A stretch of DNA of 24,330 bases, taken from Bacilli bacterium. GTDB taxonomy: Bacteria; Bacillota_I; Bacilli_A; RFN20; CAG-826. A program made the position numbers and the translations under genes. The notes beneath the pieces are model-generated. The model was not told where the DNA came from. It saw only the letters and a program-made list of their open reading frames with translations, and searched no databases. Positions 1 through 7,471 of the stretch are shown here, piece by piece. The stretch covers positions 1 to 24,330 of the forward strand of contig JAILRR010000050.1 in NCBI GenBank assembly GCA_024698065.1. The letters are read 5' to 3'. The first letter of the stretch is position 1; every line of letters begins with the position of its first letter.

Positions 1-330
1 ATGCAAAGCATCAAGCCTCCGTTTGCGACGCTTGAGGAACTCGCTAAAAATATGGGCGAATTGCTCATCGGCACAAAGAGATATGGCGATGATTATTTCT
101 CACCGCTCCTTGTCACCACTGCCGTATTCGCTGGCGCATCCGTTGGCAAAACCGTTTACAGAAAGAAAAAGAGCCTCCTCCCATCTTGGTTCAAGACAGG
201 TTGGGGAAGGCCGATATGCTATGTTGGAAGACATACCTTGTTCATCTATGTCATCCATCAGGTCGTGGCTGCGCTATTCCTTATCCTCATCATGAGCGCA
301 TCCGGAATCCCGATACCGATAGAGTTATAA
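1..330 (+). CDS. C-terminal part of a multi-pass membrane acyltransferase-like protein (partial)
   Basis: The reading frame is open from the first base of the window, so the 5' end is probably missing and the ATG at base 1 may be internal. The visible 109 residues hold a hydrophobic segment around residues 35-48, a basic loop, a W-G-R-P-I-C-Y-V-G-R-H-T-L-F-I-Y-x-x-H-Q motif near residues 68-87, and a last membrane helix. A 'GR(H/N)(T/S)LxIYxxHQ' motif before the last helix is typical of the heparan-alpha-glucosaminide N-acetyltransferase catalytic family (DUF1624) and related membrane acyltransferases. These move an acyl group across the membrane onto a sugar. The family assignment rests on this one motif, so other membrane acyltransferases remain possible. 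The stop codon overlaps the stop of the convergent Nudix gene by 6 bp. Confidence 0.5.
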   Translation: MQSIKPPFATLEELAKNMGELLIGTKRYGDDYFSPLLVTTAVFAGASVGKTVYRKKKSLLPSWFKTGWGRPICYVGRHTLFIYVIHQVVAALFLILIMSASGIPIPIEL

Positions 331-726
331 GCCCTTCTTGCAGATTTCTAAAACCTTATCGAAATCGAGAGATAGGGCTTTTCCTTTTAAGTCCTCTTCT
401 TTCACCCAAAGCACTTCCCCTTCCTTTGAAGGATGGATCTCGCCAGAGAAATCTTTGCTTCTAAAGAGGATGGCAAGATGCCTCACATTCTCTTTTGGGA
501 CATTCCATTCGAAGTAGCCACATTCCTCGACTGAGTGAAGGTCATATCCCGTTTCCTCTTTCATCTCGCGGATGACGCTTTCGGGGATCGATTCCTCATC
601 TTCGACATGGCCGCCAGGGAAATTGATACCAGGCCAATCCTGTTTCTTTCTATCGATGACCAAAAAGCTCCCATCTTCTTGGTAGAGCATGCACATATTG
701 GTCAGAATGACTTTGGAGTTTCTCAT
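325..726 (-). CDS. Nudix (MutT-type) hydrolase
   Basis: This is a 133-aa single-domain Nudix protein. The full Nudix box runs over residues 39-61 (G-x5-E-x7-R-E-M-K-E-E-T-G-Y), with the R-E-x-x-E-E core that binds the catalytic metal. Family members hydrolyse a nucleoside diphosphate linked to another moiety, for example oxidised dNTPs, nucleotide sugars or capped RNA. The substrate cannot be told from the sequence. ATG at 726 is preferred; a TTG lies one codon upstream. No Shine-Dalgarno sequence is seen, but a TAGAAT box ends 7 nt before the ATG, so the mRNA may be leaderless. The gene is divergent from the methyltransferase-like gene at 778. Its stop overlaps the stop of the convergent upstream gene within the palindrome TTATAA. 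Confidence 0.88.
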   Translation of the reverse strand: MRNSKVILTNMCMLYQEDGSFLVIDRKKQDWPGINFPGGHVEDEESIPESVIREMKEETGYDLHSVEECGYFEWNVPKENVRHLAILFRSKDFSGEIHPSKEGEVLWVKEEDLKGKALSLDFDKVLEICKKGL

Positions 727-733
727 CAAAGCA

Positions 734-739
734 ATTCTA
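734..739 (-). promoter_or_regulatory. Candidate -10 box of the Nudix gene
   Basis: TAGAAT on the minus strand (5 of 6 to TATAAT) lies 7 nt before the ATG at 726. Only a poor -35 (TTCTTT or TTTCTT) is found 17-18 nt further up. At this spacing the transcript would start at or next to the start codon. Confidence 0.4.
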
Positions 740-765
740 GGCTTTATGGATGAGGAAAGAAATCA

Positions 766-771
766 TAAAAT
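766..771 (+). promoter_or_regulatory. Candidate -10 box of the methyltransferase-like gene
   Basis: TAAAAT (5 of 6 to TATAAT) is followed by exactly 6 nt and then the ATG at 778. No Shine-Dalgarno sequence lies between, which is the layout of a leaderless mRNA. The -35 is weak (TTTATG at 743-748). The box shares a 51-bp divergent region with the Nudix promoter. Confidence 0.42.
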
Positions 772-777
772 CTTCCT

Positions 778-1764
778 ATGAAGATTGCTTTCGGGAACAA
801 AGACAGAGAAGAATTTCTTAGACTCGTCGCGGCCATGGATGACAATGAAGCGGCTGCGATGTTTTATAACATCCTCCTCCAAGGGGATGAGAAAGTTAAT
901 GAATCTCTTCTCCCTTATCCGATAAAGAGACTTGACCCAAAAGAATACAAAGATAACCCCTACTTCATCAACGTTAGGCCTAAAGCGAAAAAGGACGGCA
1001 AATTCCGTCTCGATTATCTAAAAAAGCCTTCGCACATTGGTTTTGTTTATGACGAGATGGAGGTCAAAGGGAGATTCTATGAAGAAACCACTCCATTTGG
1101 CTATTTCGATAAACCTTTTGAGTTCCTCGCCCTCTTAGAGAACGAACGCATCTGGATGAGTGTGACCCCTCACGAGATCAATACGATGAAAGAACCGATA
1201 GCCAAAGCGAAAGGCCACGTCATCACTCTTGGTTTGGGCTTAGGCTACTTTGCTTATATGGCTCATCTCAAAGAAGAAGTGAGCAAAGTCACCGTCATCG
1301 AGAAAGATAGCCGCGTCATCAAGCTCTTCAAGGAGAACATCCTTCCTTTCTTCCCTCACAAAGAGAAGATTGAGATCGTTGAAGATGATGCGATTGAATA
1401 CATGAAGAAGGCTTCCCCTTTCGATTACCTCTTCGCTGATTTATGGCACTTCGCAATAGATGGGTTGCCTTTATATCTGAAACTCAACAAATTCGAGGAG
1501 AAATACCCTTCTTCTGTCTTTGATTATTGGATTGAACCATCGATGCTCATCCTCATCAGGAAAGCCTTAATCATCCTCGTCGAAGAAGAGCTTCATCACA
1601 CGAGCGACGATGACTATAAAGACGCTGAAACGATTAGTGACGAAGTCGTGAACGCCCTCCACTTCCTCTTGAAAGAAAAAGAATTCAAATCAATCGAGGA
1701 ATTGTTAGAGTTTTTGAAAGAAGAAAACCTAAAATCCTTGGCAAAAACGCTTTGCATCAGATAA
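778..1764 (+). CDS. SAM-dependent methyltransferase-like protein, spermidine-synthase fold
   Basis: A 328-aa soluble protein. Residues 148-225 hold a Rossmann methyltransferase core: motif I L-G-L-G-L-G-Y at 151-157, an acidic residue ending strand 2 in V-I-E-K-D (173-177), a following D-D-A at 203-205, and F-D-Y-L-F-A-D-L-W at 215-223. The order and spacing resemble the spermidine synthase-like subfamily. The first 140 residues and the alpha-helical last 90 residues match nothing I recognise. The substrate is unknown, and it could be a non-enzymatic relative. There is no Shine-Dalgarno sequence, so ATG at 778 was chosen because it opens the frame next to a TAAAAT box. A bidirectional terminator follows directly. 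Confidence 0.72.
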   Translation: MKIAFGNKDREEFLRLVAAMDDNEAAAMFYNILLQGDEKVNESLLPYPIKRLDPKEYKDNPYFINVRPKAKKDGKFRLDYLKKPSHIGFVYDEMEVKGRFYEETTPFGYFDKPFEFLALLENERIWMSVTPHEINTMKEPIAKAKGHVITLGLGLGYFAYMAHLKEEVSKVTVIEKDSRVIKLFKENILPFFPHKEKIEIVEDDAIEYMKKASPFDYLFADLWHFAIDGLPLYLKLNKFEEKYPSSVFDYWIEPSMLILIRKALIILVEEELHHTSDDDYKDAETISDEVVNALHFLLKEKEFKSIEELLEFLKEENLKSLAKTLCIR

Positions 1765-1765
1765 A

Positions 1766-1794
1766 AAGACCTCTAGTTCGTTCTAGAGGTTTTC
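1766..1794. terminator. Bidirectional rho-independent terminator
   Basis: The arms ACCTCTAG (1769-1776) and CTAGAGGT (1783-1790) pair perfectly around a 6-nt loop and extend through A/T pairs to 1766 and 1793. A T-rich tract follows on the plus strand, and five A's at 1763-1767 give a U tract on the minus strand. It ends the methyltransferase-like gene. It also ends the convergent minus-strand operon, whose last stop codon (1783-1785) lies inside the stem. Confidence 0.85.
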
Positions 1795-2208
1795 TTTTTC
1801 TTTTTTCGCTTTTGCTATATGGAAAGCGGAGAAGATTATACCAAACAAGATAGCGACGATGCCCATCACTAGGAAGAATGGCGACCACCTGACATCGACG
1901 CTGTTCTCAGGCTCAACCCTCGCGATTTCATATACGCCTCTGATTGCCTGATAAACGATGATTGTGCCAACCCCGGCATTGAAGCCTAGTCTCCCCCATT
2001 CACCAAAATCAATTTGAAAGAGGAATGAGGCGATGAGGTAAACACTCAAAAGAACCAAAGGAGCGATCCAGATGTAGGTCATGTAATCGCTATAGACGCC
2101 ATGCGAATTGTAATAATAGATCTCTCTGAAAAGGATCGTAAAAGCGAGAACCCCAATCCAGATGATCGTCTGTCTAAGACCTATCTTTCTTTTAGGCGTC
2201 AACCACAT
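1783..2208 (-). CDS. Four-helix membrane protein of unknown function
   Basis: A 141-aa protein with four likely membrane helices at about residues 12-30, 42-64, 74-96 and 108-132, a basic N-terminus and a Lys/Glu-rich tail. I do not recognise the family. The ATG at 2208 has AGGAG about 9 nt upstream, and the gene starts inside the last codons of the phosphodiester glycosidase-like gene (17-bp overlap). It is therefore co-translated as the third gene of the GT2-GtrA operon. By context it may help a surface glycan pathway, for example as a flippase-like or carrier-associated subunit; this is only inference from neighbours. Confidence 0.75.
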   Translation of the reverse strand: MWLTPKRKIGLRQTIIWIGVLAFTILFREIYYYNSHGVYSDYMTYIWIAPLVLLSVYLIASFLFQIDFGEWGRLGFNAGVGTIIVYQAIRGVYEIARVEPENSVDVRWSPFFLVMGIVAILFGIIFSAFHIAKAKKEKENL

Positions 2209-3274
2209 AAATCATATCTCCTAAAGCGCGAGGGTTTTTCTGGGTCGGGTATTTTTTTGCAGAGCCATTCTCAAGGCAATAGAAAGTGCTCGAGTCACCT
2301 CCATCGAGGTTATAGGCAAGCGTACAGCCCCTAGAAAGAAGCCTGGTCGCCAAATCATGAAGAGAGAAACCGTCCTGTTTCCCTTTTACTCTTCCTTGAC
2401 TCACAAGGAACATGTAATGATAAGGGCCAAGATAACCGATTGCCGTGCGCTGGTTGCCTGTCTGGTGGGGGCTAGCGACATCTTCATCTTCCCCTACCGA
2501 GATTGCGCCATTATGGATAAGCGTTGGGCCAAAGGTCCAAACCTGCCAGGCTTTGTGTTCAATCAAATAATCCGTTGAATATGATGGCACAGCAGGATTT
2601 CTAGCGGTTCCCGTGAATCCTGGTTCAGTGTAGATAGACATCGTCCCATCATTCCACAAGACAAGATCCTCAAAAACGGAATCTTTGCCAGTCCTTGTTT
2701 GAGAACGGAGAAGCTGCCCATTTCGCAAAACATAGCCAAGACGATGGTCGAGGCTGTTATAAGAGCTGTCTCCGGATATCGCCCCCAAAACGGTGATGCC
2801 GTATTTCCTTTCGACATCGTTGATTTGGGTATAGACGTCCGCCAAACAGTTATCGCCAGGATAGCCATTCGCATCGGTGACTTGGTTGGTCCTGAAATCG
2901 GTGATCTTCTTTATCTTGACCTCAAGGGTGTAGAAAATGACGCTGTTGCCACGACTGTCGTAGCATTCGTTATTCGGGTCGTATTCGCCTGGACTATATC
3001 TAGTGAAGACAGTCGTTGTCTCAGTGTACGGACTAGTAGAGACGATTGTTTCTTTGCTGCTTGTTTGGCCGCTTGTTTCAGAAGAATCTTTAGCGGCACT
3101 ATCTTTCGAAGAAGGAACAGGATCATCGAAATCGCTAAAAGGATCATCGGCGATTTTGTGTTCGGCGACGCCATTGATACCAAAGAAATTGTGGAGGAGA
3201 TTGCCCGTTGCAAGGCCAGCTATGGCTACCGCGTAAGCGATGCCGACGATAATCACGAGTTTGTTCTTTTTCAT
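2192..3274 (-). CDS. Membrane-anchored phosphodiester glycosidase family protein (NAGPA-like domain)
   Basis: A 360-aa protein with an N-terminal membrane helix at residues 5-25 and a Ser/Thr/Asp-rich linker at about 40-95. The extracellular domain ends in hallmarks of the phosphodiester glycosidase (NAGPA, formerly DUF2233) family: R-T-A-I-G-Y at 276-281, N-L-D-G-G-D-S-S-T at 322-330, and a final N-P-R-A-L-G-D strand. Family members cleave sugar-1-phosphodiester bonds, as in the mammalian uncovering enzyme, and bacterial ones occur in exopolysaccharide and wall-polymer loci. ATG at 3274 is preferred because it gives an ATGA overlap with the upstream stop and has GGGAGG 5 nt before it. The in-frame ATG at 3286 lies within that ribosome binding site region. 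The gene is translationally coupled to the GT2-GtrA gene, which suggests trimming or modification of the same glycan. Confidence 0.85.
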   Translation of the reverse strand: MKKNKLVIIVGIAYAVAIAGLATGNLLHNFFGINGVAEHKIADDPFSDFDDPVPSSKDSAAKDSSETSGQTSSKETIVSTSPYTETTTVFTRYSPGEYDPNNECYDSRGNSVIFYTLEVKIKKITDFRTNQVTDANGYPGDNCLADVYTQINDVERKYGITVLGAISGDSSYNSLDHRLGYVLRNGQLLRSQTRTGKDSVFEDLVLWNDGTMSIYTEPGFTGTARNPAVPSYSTDYLIEHKAWQVWTFGPTLIHNGAISVGEDEDVASPHQTGNQRTAIGYLGPYHYMFLVSQGRVKGKQDGFSLHDLATRLLSRGCTLAYNLDGGDSSTFYCLENGSAKKYPTQKNPRALGDMIYVVDA

Positions 3275-4344
3275 TTGCCCTCCCATTTTCTTTTTTCATG
3301 AGCTTTCTTTGCGAAGATGAACATCTTGCTGACAAAGAAATTGACCACGAAGATGATAGCCTCAACAAGGATCTTGAGGACGGTCAAACCGATGTTTTGA
3401 GGGAAGACGTAGTCAAATAGATATAGAAGCCCTAGGCCTAAGCACATATTAATAAGGAAAACGAAGCCATAACGGCCTAATTTTCGCCAAAAACCCTCTG
3501 GTCCTGGAAAGACTACGAAATTATTCATGAGGAAGTTATATGGGCCGCTTATAAGGCGAGCGCCGATATATGGAACAAGAATCATCCACGGAAGCTCAGT
3601 TGGACCGAAATGATGTATGAGGGCGAACAAGCCAAAATCGATTAAGAAACTCGATAGAGCAACCGCCAAATAAAGAAGAGGGACTTTGTAGATCCTGGCG
3701 CTATCTTTGATGACATGAAAATGCGAATTGGCATTGTCGTCATAGATGGTCTTGATGGTTATCTCAGATAAGCCAGTTTCCTTAACGGCATCGCTAAGGA
3801 AATTGAATTCATATTCGTAACGGTCCCCTACTGTGTTTATGGCAAGCTCAAAGAGGTTTGAAGGTATGCCACGTAGCCCAGTTTGGGTATCTTTGATTTT
3901 GACGCCCGTTGAGATCTTGAAATAACGACTTGAGAACCTGTTACCAAAGCGGTTTCTTTTTGGACAATCTTCACTAGCGAAATCGCGTGCACCAAGCACA
4001 AGTTTGCCTTCTTGCTTCTCAAGCTCATCACGAACCCTAAGAATATCTTCTAAAGCGTGCTGCCCATCCCCATCTGCCGTGACGATTCCTTTGACTTCAG
4101 GCAGGTTGTCTTTCACATATTTGAAACCGGTTTTTAAAGCATAGCCCTTCCCATGGTTTAAGGGATAAGAAAGAACAACGAAGTTCTCGAGTTTTGAAAT
4201 CTCATCAAAGATGTGTTGATATTTCTCTCCAGAACCATCGTCGACGATAATGACTCTTTCAAATGAAGAAGGATCGATTGAACATAAAAACGGCAAGGCT
4301 TTGTCGCATGGTTGATAAATAGGGATGACTAATGCCGTTTTCAT
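3271..4344 (-). CDS. GT2 glycosyltransferase fused to a GtrA-like membrane domain
   Basis: A 357-aa fusion. Residues 1-210 form a GT-A fold of the polyprenyl-phosphate hexose synthase type: V-D-D-G-S-G at 34-39, the metal-binding D-G-D-G-Q-H at 91-96, and D-T-Q-T-G-L-R-G at 152-159. Residues 220-345 hold four membrane helices (about 223-245, 252-275, 292-312, 322-345) like GtrA, which is thought to flip or support lipid-linked sugars. The likely reaction moves a hexose from a nucleotide sugar to an undecaprenyl-phosphate carrier for use outside the membrane. ATG at 4344 is preferred to a GTG two codons upstream. Neither has a good ribosome binding site; a TATAGT hexamer sits only 4 nt before this ATG. 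It is the first gene of a three-gene operon. Confidence 0.88.
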   Translation of the reverse strand: MKTALVIPIYQPCDKALPFLCSIDPSSFERVIIVDDGSGEKYQHIFDEISKLENFVVLSYPLNHGKGYALKTGFKYVKDNLPEVKGIVTADGDGQHALEDILRVRDELEKQEGKLVLGARDFASEDCPKRNRFGNRFSSRYFKISTGVKIKDTQTGLRGIPSNLFELAINTVGDRYEYEFNFLSDAVKETGLSEITIKTIYDDNANSHFHVIKDSARIYKVPLLYLAVALSSFLIDFGLFALIHHFGPTELPWMILVPYIGARLISGPYNFLMNNFVVFPGPEGFWRKLGRYGFVFLINMCLGLGLLYLFDYVFPQNIGLTVLKILVEAIIFVVNFFVSKMFIFAKKAHEKRKWEGK

Positions 4345-4372
4345 TCTCACTATATAAAGTCCGTTTTACTAT

Positions 4373-4401
4373 TTTTTATTGTGTATTCTAAAGGACTTCA
4401 A
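4373..4401 (-). promoter_or_regulatory. Weak promoter candidate for the GT2-GtrA operon
   Basis: On the minus strand TTGAAG (4396-4401) and TAAAAA (4373-4378) are separated by 17 nt, leaving a leader of roughly 20-25 nt to the ATG at 4344. The region is AT-rich, so chance matches are likely. An alternative is TATAGT just before the start codon. Confidence 0.25.
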
Positions 4402-4458
4402 TATGTGCGCGCATTTAGCATTAGTCGGCGCTTTCTAAATTTCTTCGGATAATAGATA

Positions 4459-4487
4459 CAAAAAAAGGACCGAGATTAATCGGTCCT
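4459..4487 (-). terminator. Rho-independent terminator of the GH3 cluster
   Basis: The perfect 8-bp stem AGGACCGA (4466-4473) / TCGGTCCT (4480-4487) has a 6-nt loop. On the minus strand it is followed by a run of T's (A's at 4459-4465). It lies about 20 nt after the stop codon of the 978-aa GH3 gene. T's after 4490 mean it could also work on the plus strand, but no plus-strand gene ends here. Confidence 0.88.
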
Positions 4488-4507
4488 AGTTTTTTTGCTT
4501 TTAGCGA

Positions 4508-7444
4508 TTAAGCCGCTGCGGTCTCTTCTTCTTTTGGTTCTTCTTTGTCTTTTTTAAGAGACTTGATGAACGGAATGAAGATGAGGACGCCCCAGACAAT
4601 CATGCCAAGGCCAACGACGCCTTCGCCAATCCAAAGGGCGGACTGCCAAATTGGTGGGAGATAGCCAGTGACTTCAAGGGTCATGATGTTGGAGTTAGCG
4701 ACGCAATAGAGAAGGTTGTGGGCTGCGCGTCTAAGGACGGTAACATCACCCTCGCTCTCCTCGCTTGGCTTTGACCATGGCTTGGCGCCGTTAAGGTTAA
4801 GGTCGCCGCCAGCGTAGCACATCTGCTTGTTGGACATGTAATCGTTGACGTGGAAGTCGCAGATGACAGAGCCAACAAATCCCCACTCGTTACGGAGGAT
4901 GGTGGTAAGGAGACGGTAGTCACCGCCAGTCCACTTAGTTCCGATACGGTTGAAGGAGGACATGATACCGTGGGTGTTGCCTTCTTTAACGGCCATTTCG
5001 AATGGTCTGAGGTAAATCTCACGGATAGCCTGTTCGTTGCACCAGGTAAGCTTACCTTCGGTGTCACGGTTGGTCTCTTGATCGTTAAGAGCGAAGTGCT
5101 TGACGTTAGCGTAGACGCCATATTCCTGGACCGCCTTGACGACGGTAGCGGCGCACTTGCCGGACTGGAATGGGTCTTCGCTATAGTATTCGGTATTACG
5201 TCCGCCGAATGGGGAACGATGCATGTTGACACCTGGGCCGTACCATCCGGTGTATGGGAGTCTATCGCCTTTGTAGTTGCCGATGATGGCTTCGTTGCCG
5301 ATGGCTCTGCCCTGCTTCTCAGCAAGCTCAAGGTTCCAGGTCTGGGCGACCAAGCATTCGGAGCAATAGTAGCAGGTTCCATAAACGGCTTTGTTGCCTA
5401 AGAAGGCGACGATGCCGGTTGGGCCATCGAAGGAAGTGGTTCCTGGGATGCCAAGACGCATAATGTCTTTGGTTGAGTAGCAGCCGCCGTTGAAGAGGGC
5501 TTTGTACTCATCGAAGGTCATCTGATCGAGGAACGTTTCCCAAAGCGGGTCATCATATGGAAGGTTGCAGAGTTCCTTGAACATGACGGTGACTTCTTCG
5601 TCAGTCCATGGCATCTCGTCGAAGTCTTCTTTATTGAGAGAATCACGGGACTCACACTCATCGATGAAAGCCTGGTCAACGATGCGGTCTTCTTCGGTTG
5701 GCATTTTTGGGAAAGTGCCAGTCCAATCAGAACGGCTAAGGCTCTCCTGGAGATGATCGTCGGCATCATCGTAAAGAGGAGCGACTTTTGTTCCAGTGAC
5801 TGGGTCTTTGTCATATTTGATATCAGCGCCGTTATCGATCTTCTTTTCGAAGGTATCGATATCGGTGTGGGCATCGGTTCCGACGTGGAAGGTGTATTTG
5901 CCAGCTTCAAGCTCGTAGCCTTTGAAGCCGTTTCCATTCGCATCGTTGTAATCGAATGAGGCGATGTAATATGGATCGATGGTGATCTTGACGGTCTCTT
6001 CAGCGCCAGCGGCGAGAAGGGAGGTCTTTTCATAACCAACAAGGACTTTGTAGGCTTTTTCGATGCCGCCAACAGTGTATGGGGCTTCGGCATAGATTTC
6101 GACGACGTCTTTGCCAGCGACACTACCGGTGTTCTTGACTTTGACTTCGACATCAAATGCCTTTTTGGTCAAATCTGCACTTTCGAGATTAGCTTTGCCT
6201 TGGAGCTGATGCTCGAAGGTCGTGTAGCTAAGGCCATAGCCGAATGGGTAGACGACGTTCTGGTTGTACCAGTTTGCATCATCCTTGCCACGGGTCTCAT
6301 AGTAACGATAACCGAAATAGATGTTCTCTTCGTAGTCACAGAAGTTGTAGCTAAGGAGCTTCTTTCTGTCACCGGATCTGATGTCTTCAAGGCTAAGGGC
6401 ATACTTGTCGCTATCGAAGACACGGTTGTCGCCGAAGTTCATCCAAGTTGGATCGTTTTCGTAATGGGTGTAAAGGGTGTCGACGGTGTGTCCGCTTGGG
6501 TTGACTTCACCATTAAGGATTTTGCCAAGGGCCATGATACCAACTCCGCCTGGGGAGCCGATCATGATGGCGGCATCGACCTTTTGCTCATAGGCTGGGT
6601 CGTCAGCGAACTTAAGGAATCCGCAATCGATGTTGTTCGAAGTGTTGAAGAGAACAACGATGTGGGCGAACGCGCCAGAACCAGCGATGTGCTTGAGAAG
6701 GGCTCTCTCGTTGGTGTCGAGCTGGAGATAATGTCCGTCTGGGTTATCGGAAGCGACACGTGGGAGGTCCCAGCCTTCGCCAGCGATACGGGAGAAGACG
6801 ACAAGAGCGGCATCGCCATACTCGCCATAGCTGTTAGTGATTTCGCTCGTGTATTTGGAGATCTCGGTCTCACCAGTGCTCAAAACTGGGGATTTGCCGT
6901 TCTTTTGGTCATCCATGCCTGGGTTGCCAGAACGGGTTGGGCCGGAGGATTTTTCGCTCTCGTAGAAACTCTTGAGGGTTTCGTTATAAGAGAAACCAGC
7001 CTCTTTGAGGGAATCAAAGATGCTCTTTTTGGCTTCGTTTCCGCCAGGAGCGGCAGAGCCACTGCCACCATAGACGAGGTTGACGGAGTTCTTGCCGAAG
7101 ACGGAGACTTTGGCGTTCTTCTTAAGAGGAAGAGCGTTGTTCTCATTTTTGAGAAGGACCATGCCTTCTTCGCAGATCTCGGTGCTGACCTTTTTGGCGT
7201 TGTTGAGGGCATCGTCTTTGGTTCTGATGCCTTCGTCCGGGGAGAAGGTTGTGCCACCTTCCATCTGCTTTGTCATAGCGATCTTGCCACCGAGTTCGGT
7301 TTGGCAGATGATGCCATAATAGCCGTCGGTGTTATTCTCATCGGTGAGAATGTTCGCGGTGATCGCCACTGCCGTTGCCACTAAGGTTGTGGCGAGCCAA
7401 GCAATATGGCTTCCTTTCTTGAAAAATTTTGCTACAGGATTCAT
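4508..7444 (-). CDS. GH3 family beta-glycosidase with inverted domain order, membrane-anchored
   Basis: A 978-aa exported enzyme. The signal-anchor helix is at about residues 13-31. Unlike the common GH3 layout, the C-domain comes first (E-G-M-V-L-L-K-N at 93-100; G-E-G-W-D at 222-226, with Glu223 the likely acid/base). A fibronectin-III-like region with V-Y-P-F-G-Y-G-L-S-Y-T-T-F follows, and the TIM-barrel domain is last (F-G-G-R-N-T-E-Y-Y, K-H-F-A-L-N-D-Q-E, V-I-C-D-F with Asp863 the likely nucleophile). A second membrane helix at about 942-970 ends in a Lys/Glu-rich tail. The inverted order is known from Butyrivibrio and Ruminococcus beta-glucosidases. Likely substrates are beta-glucosides or beta-xylosides of plant oligosaccharides. 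The start has AAGGAG 7 nt upstream, and the gene lies 27 bp after the lipoprotein, so they share a transcript. Confidence 0.93.
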   Translation of the reverse strand: MNPVAKFFKKGSHIAWLATTLVATAVAITANILTDENNTDGYYGIICQTELGGKIAMTKQMEGGTTFSPDEGIRTKDDALNNAKKVSTEICEEGMVLLKNENNALPLKKNAKVSVFGKNSVNLVYGGSGSAAPGGNEAKKSIFDSLKEAGFSYNETLKSFYESEKSSGPTRSGNPGMDDQKNGKSPVLSTGETEISKYTSEITNSYGEYGDAALVVFSRIAGEGWDLPRVASDNPDGHYLQLDTNERALLKHIAGSGAFAHIVVLFNTSNNIDCGFLKFADDPAYEQKVDAAIMIGSPGGVGIMALGKILNGEVNPSGHTVDTLYTHYENDPTWMNFGDNRVFDSDKYALSLEDIRSGDRKKLLSYNFCDYEENIYFGYRYYETRGKDDANWYNQNVVYPFGYGLSYTTFEHQLQGKANLESADLTKKAFDVEVKVKNTGSVAGKDVVEIYAEAPYTVGGIEKAYKVLVGYEKTSLLAAGAEETVKITIDPYYIASFDYNDANGNGFKGYELEAGKYTFHVGTDAHTDIDTFEKKIDNGADIKYDKDPVTGTKVAPLYDDADDHLQESLSRSDWTGTFPKMPTEEDRIVDQAFIDECESRDSLNKEDFDEMPWTDEEVTVMFKELCNLPYDDPLWETFLDQMTFDEYKALFNGGCYSTKDIMRLGIPGTTSFDGPTGIVAFLGNKAVYGTCYYCSECLVAQTWNLELAEKQGRAIGNEAIIGNYKGDRLPYTGWYGPGVNMHRSPFGGRNTEYYSEDPFQSGKCAATVVKAVQEYGVYANVKHFALNDQETNRDTEGKLTWCNEQAIREIYLRPFEMAVKEGNTHGIMSSFNRIGTKWTGGDYRLLTTILRNEWGFVGSVICDFHVNDYMSNKQMCYAGGDLNLNGAKPWSKPSEESEGDVTVLRRAAHNLLYCVANSNIMTLEVTGYLPPIWQSALWIGEGVVGLGMIVWGVLIFIPFIKSLKKDKEEPKEEETAAA

Positions 7445-7471
7445 TTAGAATCTCCTTCTTTTGTTGTTGCC

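Noticed and set aside
3271..3274. Possible Mycoplasma-type code (TGA as Trp), suggested by the short ProS type.
   Set aside because: TGA acts as a stop for the GT2-GtrA gene at an ATGA overlap, and Trp residues elsewhere are read from TGG.
4424..4437. A second cre-like site (AAGCGC core) between the GH3 terminator and the GT2-GtrA gene.
   Set aside because: It matches only about 11 of 14 consensus positions and lacks the second half of the palindrome.
5200..5225. Near-identical DNA near 5206-5225 and 9631-9650, looking like a repeat.
   Set aside because: It encodes the conserved GH3 motif M-H-R-S-P-F-G-G-R-N in both paralogs, so it is coding conservation and not a mobile repeat.
6200..7384. 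A 394-codon plus-strand open frame opposite the 978-aa GH3 gene, and similar long frames opposite the other GH3 gene (10756-11496).
   Set aside because: They lie fully antisense to clear GH3 domains with intact motifs, have no ribosome binding site, and reflect codon bias on the coding strand.
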